The notes under the pieces are model-generated. The model saw nothing but the letters and a program-made list of their open reading frames with translations. It did not search any database and had not been told where the DNA came from. A program made the position numbers and the translations under genes. From Geminicoccaceae bacterium (GTDB lineage: Bacteria; Pseudomonadota; Alphaproteobacteria; Geminicoccales; Geminicoccaceae), in contig JAPJRA010000133.1 in assembly GCA_030824835.1 (NCBI GenBank), positions 1,022 to 8,199 of the forward strand: a DNA stretch of 7,178 bases, read 5' to 3'. This document shows positions 5,590 through 7,178 of this stretch, piece after piece; within the stretch, counting starts at the first letter, position 1, and every line of letters starts with the position of its first letter.

Positions 5590-5607
5590 TCGTATACAAT
5601 TGTATGC
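5590..5607 (+). promoter_or_regulatory. GntR operator candidate, copy 2, over a -10 element
   Basis: TCGTATACAA (5590-5599) repeats copy 1 in inverted orientation. It is fused to a perfect 12-bp palindrome, ATACAATTGTAT (5594-5605). TACAAT at 5595-5600 matches the -10 consensus at five of six bases; the -35 region (CTGCAA, 5572-5577, 17 bp upstream) is poor. Binding here would block transcription of the GntR-racemase operon, the usual autoregulation of this family. A transcript starting near 5607 would lie downstream of a possible TTG start at 5600, which argues against that start. Confidence 0.5.
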
Positions 5608-5653
5608 ACTGGTGCTTGGCATGCTGATCCGACATACCTTGCAAGGCGACCCG

Positions 5654-6430
5654 ATGCAGGGTCGCTCTCAGGACGTGAGCATGGACCGGTACGACCCTGC
5701 TCCGATGGCCGCGCCGGCTCCCGCAGCGCCGAGCGACGACCAGATCTACGACCACGTGCTGGCCGCCATTGTCGAACACGACCTGGCGCCGGGCACCAAG
5801 CTGCCCGAGGACACCCTGGCCGAGACGTTCGGCGTCAGCCGGACCCGGATCCGCAAGGTGCTGCAGCAGCTGGCGCACGAGGGCATGGTCCACCTCGAGC
5901 GGCACCGCGGCGCCACCGTCGCCCGGCCGTCGGTCAAGGATGCCAGGGACATTTTCGATCTGCGCCGCATCCTCGAGACCGGGATGATGCGCCTGCTCGC
6001 CGGCAATGTCGCAGCGCGCGACCTGACCCGACTGCGGCGCGAGGTGGCCGACGAGCGGGACGCCTATGCGCGCCAGGACCGGCGCCGCGCCATCTCGCTG
6101 TCCGGCAACTTCCACCTCGAGCTGGCCCGACTCACCGACAACGCCACCCTGCACACGATGATGCGCGAGATGGTCGCCCGCACCTCGCTGATCATCGCGC
6201 TCTACGCCCCGGCGCGTGGCCCGATCTGCCTGTGCGACGAGCACGAGGCGCTGATCGAGGCGGTCAGGCGCGGCGATCCCGACGAGGCGGCGCGCGTGAT
6301 GGAGCACCATCTCGACCACATCGCCACCACCTTGGCCCTCGTTCCCGACGACGAGGCGCCGATCGACCTCAAGACCGTGCTGGCCCAGGTCGCCCAGCGG
6401 CGCCGCACGGCGACACCCGACCCGGAGTGA
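5654..6430 (+). CDS. GntR-family regulator, FadR/FCD subfamily
   Basis: A 258-residue repressor or activator. The winged helix-turn-helix spans about residues 29-90 (IYDHVLAAIVEHDLAPGTKL, then PEDTLAETFGVSRTRIRKVL and GMVHLERHRGATV), the standard GntR DNA-binding pattern. The C-terminal all-helical FCD domain (about 97-230) starts DIFDLRRILETG and keeps the likely metal/ligand residues Asp102, His154 (NFHLELARL), His198 (DEHEALIEAV) and His219 (EHHLDH). FCD domains usually bind a small carboxylic acid through a metal ion. Start choice: ATG 5654 has AAGG seven bases before it; ATG 5681 has AGGA seven bases before it and is equally possible; ATG 5621 lacks a good site. The racemase gene follows after 6 bp, so the two are co-transcribed. 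The regulator probably senses the racemase substrate or product and binds the operator candidates upstream. Confidence 0.9.
   Translation: MQGRSQDVSMDRYDPAPMAAPAPAAPSDDQIYDHVLAAIVEHDLAPGTKLPEDTLAETFGVSRTRIRKVLQQLAHEGMVHLERHRGATVARPSVKDARDIFDLRRILETGMMRLLAGNVAARDLTRLRREVADERDAYARQDRRRAISLSGNFHLELARLTDNATLHTMMREMVARTSLIIALYAPARGPICLCDEHEALIEAVRRGDPDEAARVMEHHLDHIATTLALVPDDEAPIDLKTVLAQVAQRRRTATPDPE
5670..5673 (+). promoter_or_regulatory. Ribosome-binding site for alternative GntR start
   Basis: AGGA seven bases before ATG 5681. It competes with AAGG (5643-5646), seven bases before ATG 5654. The residues between the two ATGs are not part of the DNA-binding domain, so sequence alone does not decide. 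Confidence 0.4.
6424..6430 (+). promoter_or_regulatory. Ribosome-binding site of the racemase, over the GntR stop
   Basis: GGAGTGA contains both the Shine-Dalgarno sequence of the racemase and the TGA stop of the GntR gene. This is a sign of translational coupling in a two-gene operon. Confidence 0.6.
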
Positions 6431-6436
6431 GCCACG

Positions 6437-7168
6437 ATGCACATTCTCGTCGTCAACCCGAACACCACCCTGTCGATGACCGAGAAGATCGGCGCCGCCG
6501 CCCGCGCCGCGGCCGGCGGCGGCACCGACATCACGGCGGTCTCGCCGGCCATGGGGCCGGTCAGCATCGAGGGCTACTACGACGAGGCATTCGCCGTGCC
6601 GGGGCTGGTCGAGGAGGTGCGCAAGGGCGAGGCCGCCGGCTATGACGGCTACGTCGTCGCCTGCTTCGACGATACCGGCGTGGACGCGGCCCGCTGCATC
6701 GCCCGCGGGCCGGTGGTGGGGATCGCGGAAGCGGCGATGCACGTGGCGACCCTGATCGCCGGCAGCTTCAGCATCGTCTCGACCCTCGGCCGCTCGGCCC
6801 CGGCGCTGGAGCATCTGGTCCACAAATACGGCTTCGCCAATCGCTGCCGGCGCGTGCGCACGGCCGAGGTACCGGTGCTGGCGCTGGAGGACCCGAAATC
6901 CGACGCCGTCGAACGACTGCGCGCCGAGATCGCCCGTGCCATCGCGGAGGATCGCTGCGAGGCCATCGTCCTGGGCTGCGCCGGCATGGCCGACCTGAAC
7001 GCAGCACTGGCGGCCGAGTTCGGCCTGCCGGTGATCGACGGCGTCGCCGCCGCGGTGAAGCTGGTCGAGGCCGTGGCCGGCCTGGGCCTCGGCACCAGCA
7101 AGGTCGGCGGCTACGCGGCGCCGTTGCGCAAGCGCTATGCCGGGGAGTTCGAGCGCTTCGCACCGTGA
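6437..7168 (+). CDS. Asp/Glu/hydantoin racemase family enzyme
   Basis: A 243-residue cytosolic cofactor-independent racemase, full length. It begins MHILVVNPNTTLSMTEKI; the NPNTT motif is the hallmark of the hydantoin/allantoin racemase branch. The two catalytic cysteines that act as acid and base on opposite faces of the substrate are Cys76 (VVACFDDTGVDAAR) and Cys181 (IVLGCAGMADL). These positions match the Cys76/Cys181 pair I recall for characterised rhizobial hydantoin racemases. The C-terminus has VIDGVAAAVKLVEAV and ends ERFAP. It is the second gene of an operon with the GntR regulator. A 5-substituted hydantoin, allantoin or an acidic amino acid derivative could be the substrate; no hydantoinase or carbamoylase lies within the window, though either could follow after 7178. 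The family is certain, the substrate is not. Confidence 0.9.
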   Translation: MHILVVNPNTTLSMTEKIGAAARAAAGGGTDITAVSPAMGPVSIEGYYDEAFAVPGLVEEVRKGEAAGYDGYVVACFDDTGVDAARCIARGPVVGIAEAAMHVATLIAGSFSIVSTLGRSAPALEHLVHKYGFANRCRRVRTAEVPVLALEDPKSDAVERLRAEIARAIAEDRCEAIVLGCAGMADLNAALAAEFGLPVIDGVAAAVKLVEAVAGLGLGTSKVGGYAAPLRKRYAGEFERFAP

Positions 7169-7178
7169 ATCCCTTCGG

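Noticed and set aside
5600..5653. Start of the GntR gene at TTG 5600 or ATG 5621
   Set aside because: TTG 5600 lies inside the operator/-10 candidate and would probably not be transcribed; ATG 5621 has no good ribosome-binding sequence, unlike ATG 5654 and ATG 5681.
5579..6823. Long open frame on the minus strand (414 codons) opposite the GntR and racemase genes
   Set aside because: Antisense of two clear genes; His/Asp/Gly/Arg-rich translation without motifs, as expected from GC-rich codons read backwards.
1..7178. CRISPR array, tRNA or rRNA gene, insertion sequence
   Set aside because: No regularly spaced repeats, no tRNA-like folding or rRNA sequence, and no transposase motif or terminal inverted repeats were seen on reading both strands.

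Overview
The window is GC-rich DNA with strongly G/C-biased third codon positions and genes typical of a metabolically versatile alphaproteobacterium (Rhodospirillales- or Rhizobiales-like). That placement is inferred from composition and from the style of the XRE, GntR and racemase proteins. No rRNA, tRNA, CRISPR array, intact transposase or integrase is visible.

Left part (1-1428): a small unrecognised gene on the minus strand runs off the left edge (258 to 1). About 540 bp without an intact gene follow. Then comes a type II toxin-antitoxin pair in which the Phd/VapB-type antitoxin frame carries two in-frame stop codons, while the downstream PIN-domain VapC toxin is intact and keeps all four acidic active-site residues. 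Just before the antitoxin, the same frame reads like the first strand of an isochorismatase-type hydrolase, suggesting an accessory, partly decayed region.

Centre (1552-4484): two plus-strand genes 81 bp apart, a beta-hydroxyacid dehydrogenase-family NAD(P)-dependent oxidoreductase and a two-domain GNAT acetyltransferase, form a possible short operon. An AT-richer leader of about 680 bp follows. After it lies a single-domain XRE regulator of the type common in alphaproteobacteria.

Right part (4485-7178): about 450 bp of scrambled sequence and a decayed minus-strand branched-chain-amino-acid-type (LivK-like, type 1 periplasmic binding fold) solute-binding protein gene, with an internal stop and loss of frame. 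This remnant is divergent from an intact operon of a GntR/FCD regulator and an Asp/Glu/hydantoin-racemase family enzyme (catalytic cysteines 76 and 181), 6 bp apart. The divergent region is rich in symmetry. It holds two inverted copies of the 10-mer TCGTATACAA, 148 bp apart, a 17-bp palindrome overlapping one copy, a 12-bp palindrome overlapping the other together with a -10-like TACAAT, and a tandem 13-bp direct repeat with a 17-bp period between them. The simplest reading is a small catabolic locus whose regulator controls a racemase and once controlled a divergent uptake gene that has since decayed.

No clearly new system stands out. The items most worth checking are the toxin with a broken antitoxin, the GntR control region and the unlisted left-edge gene.
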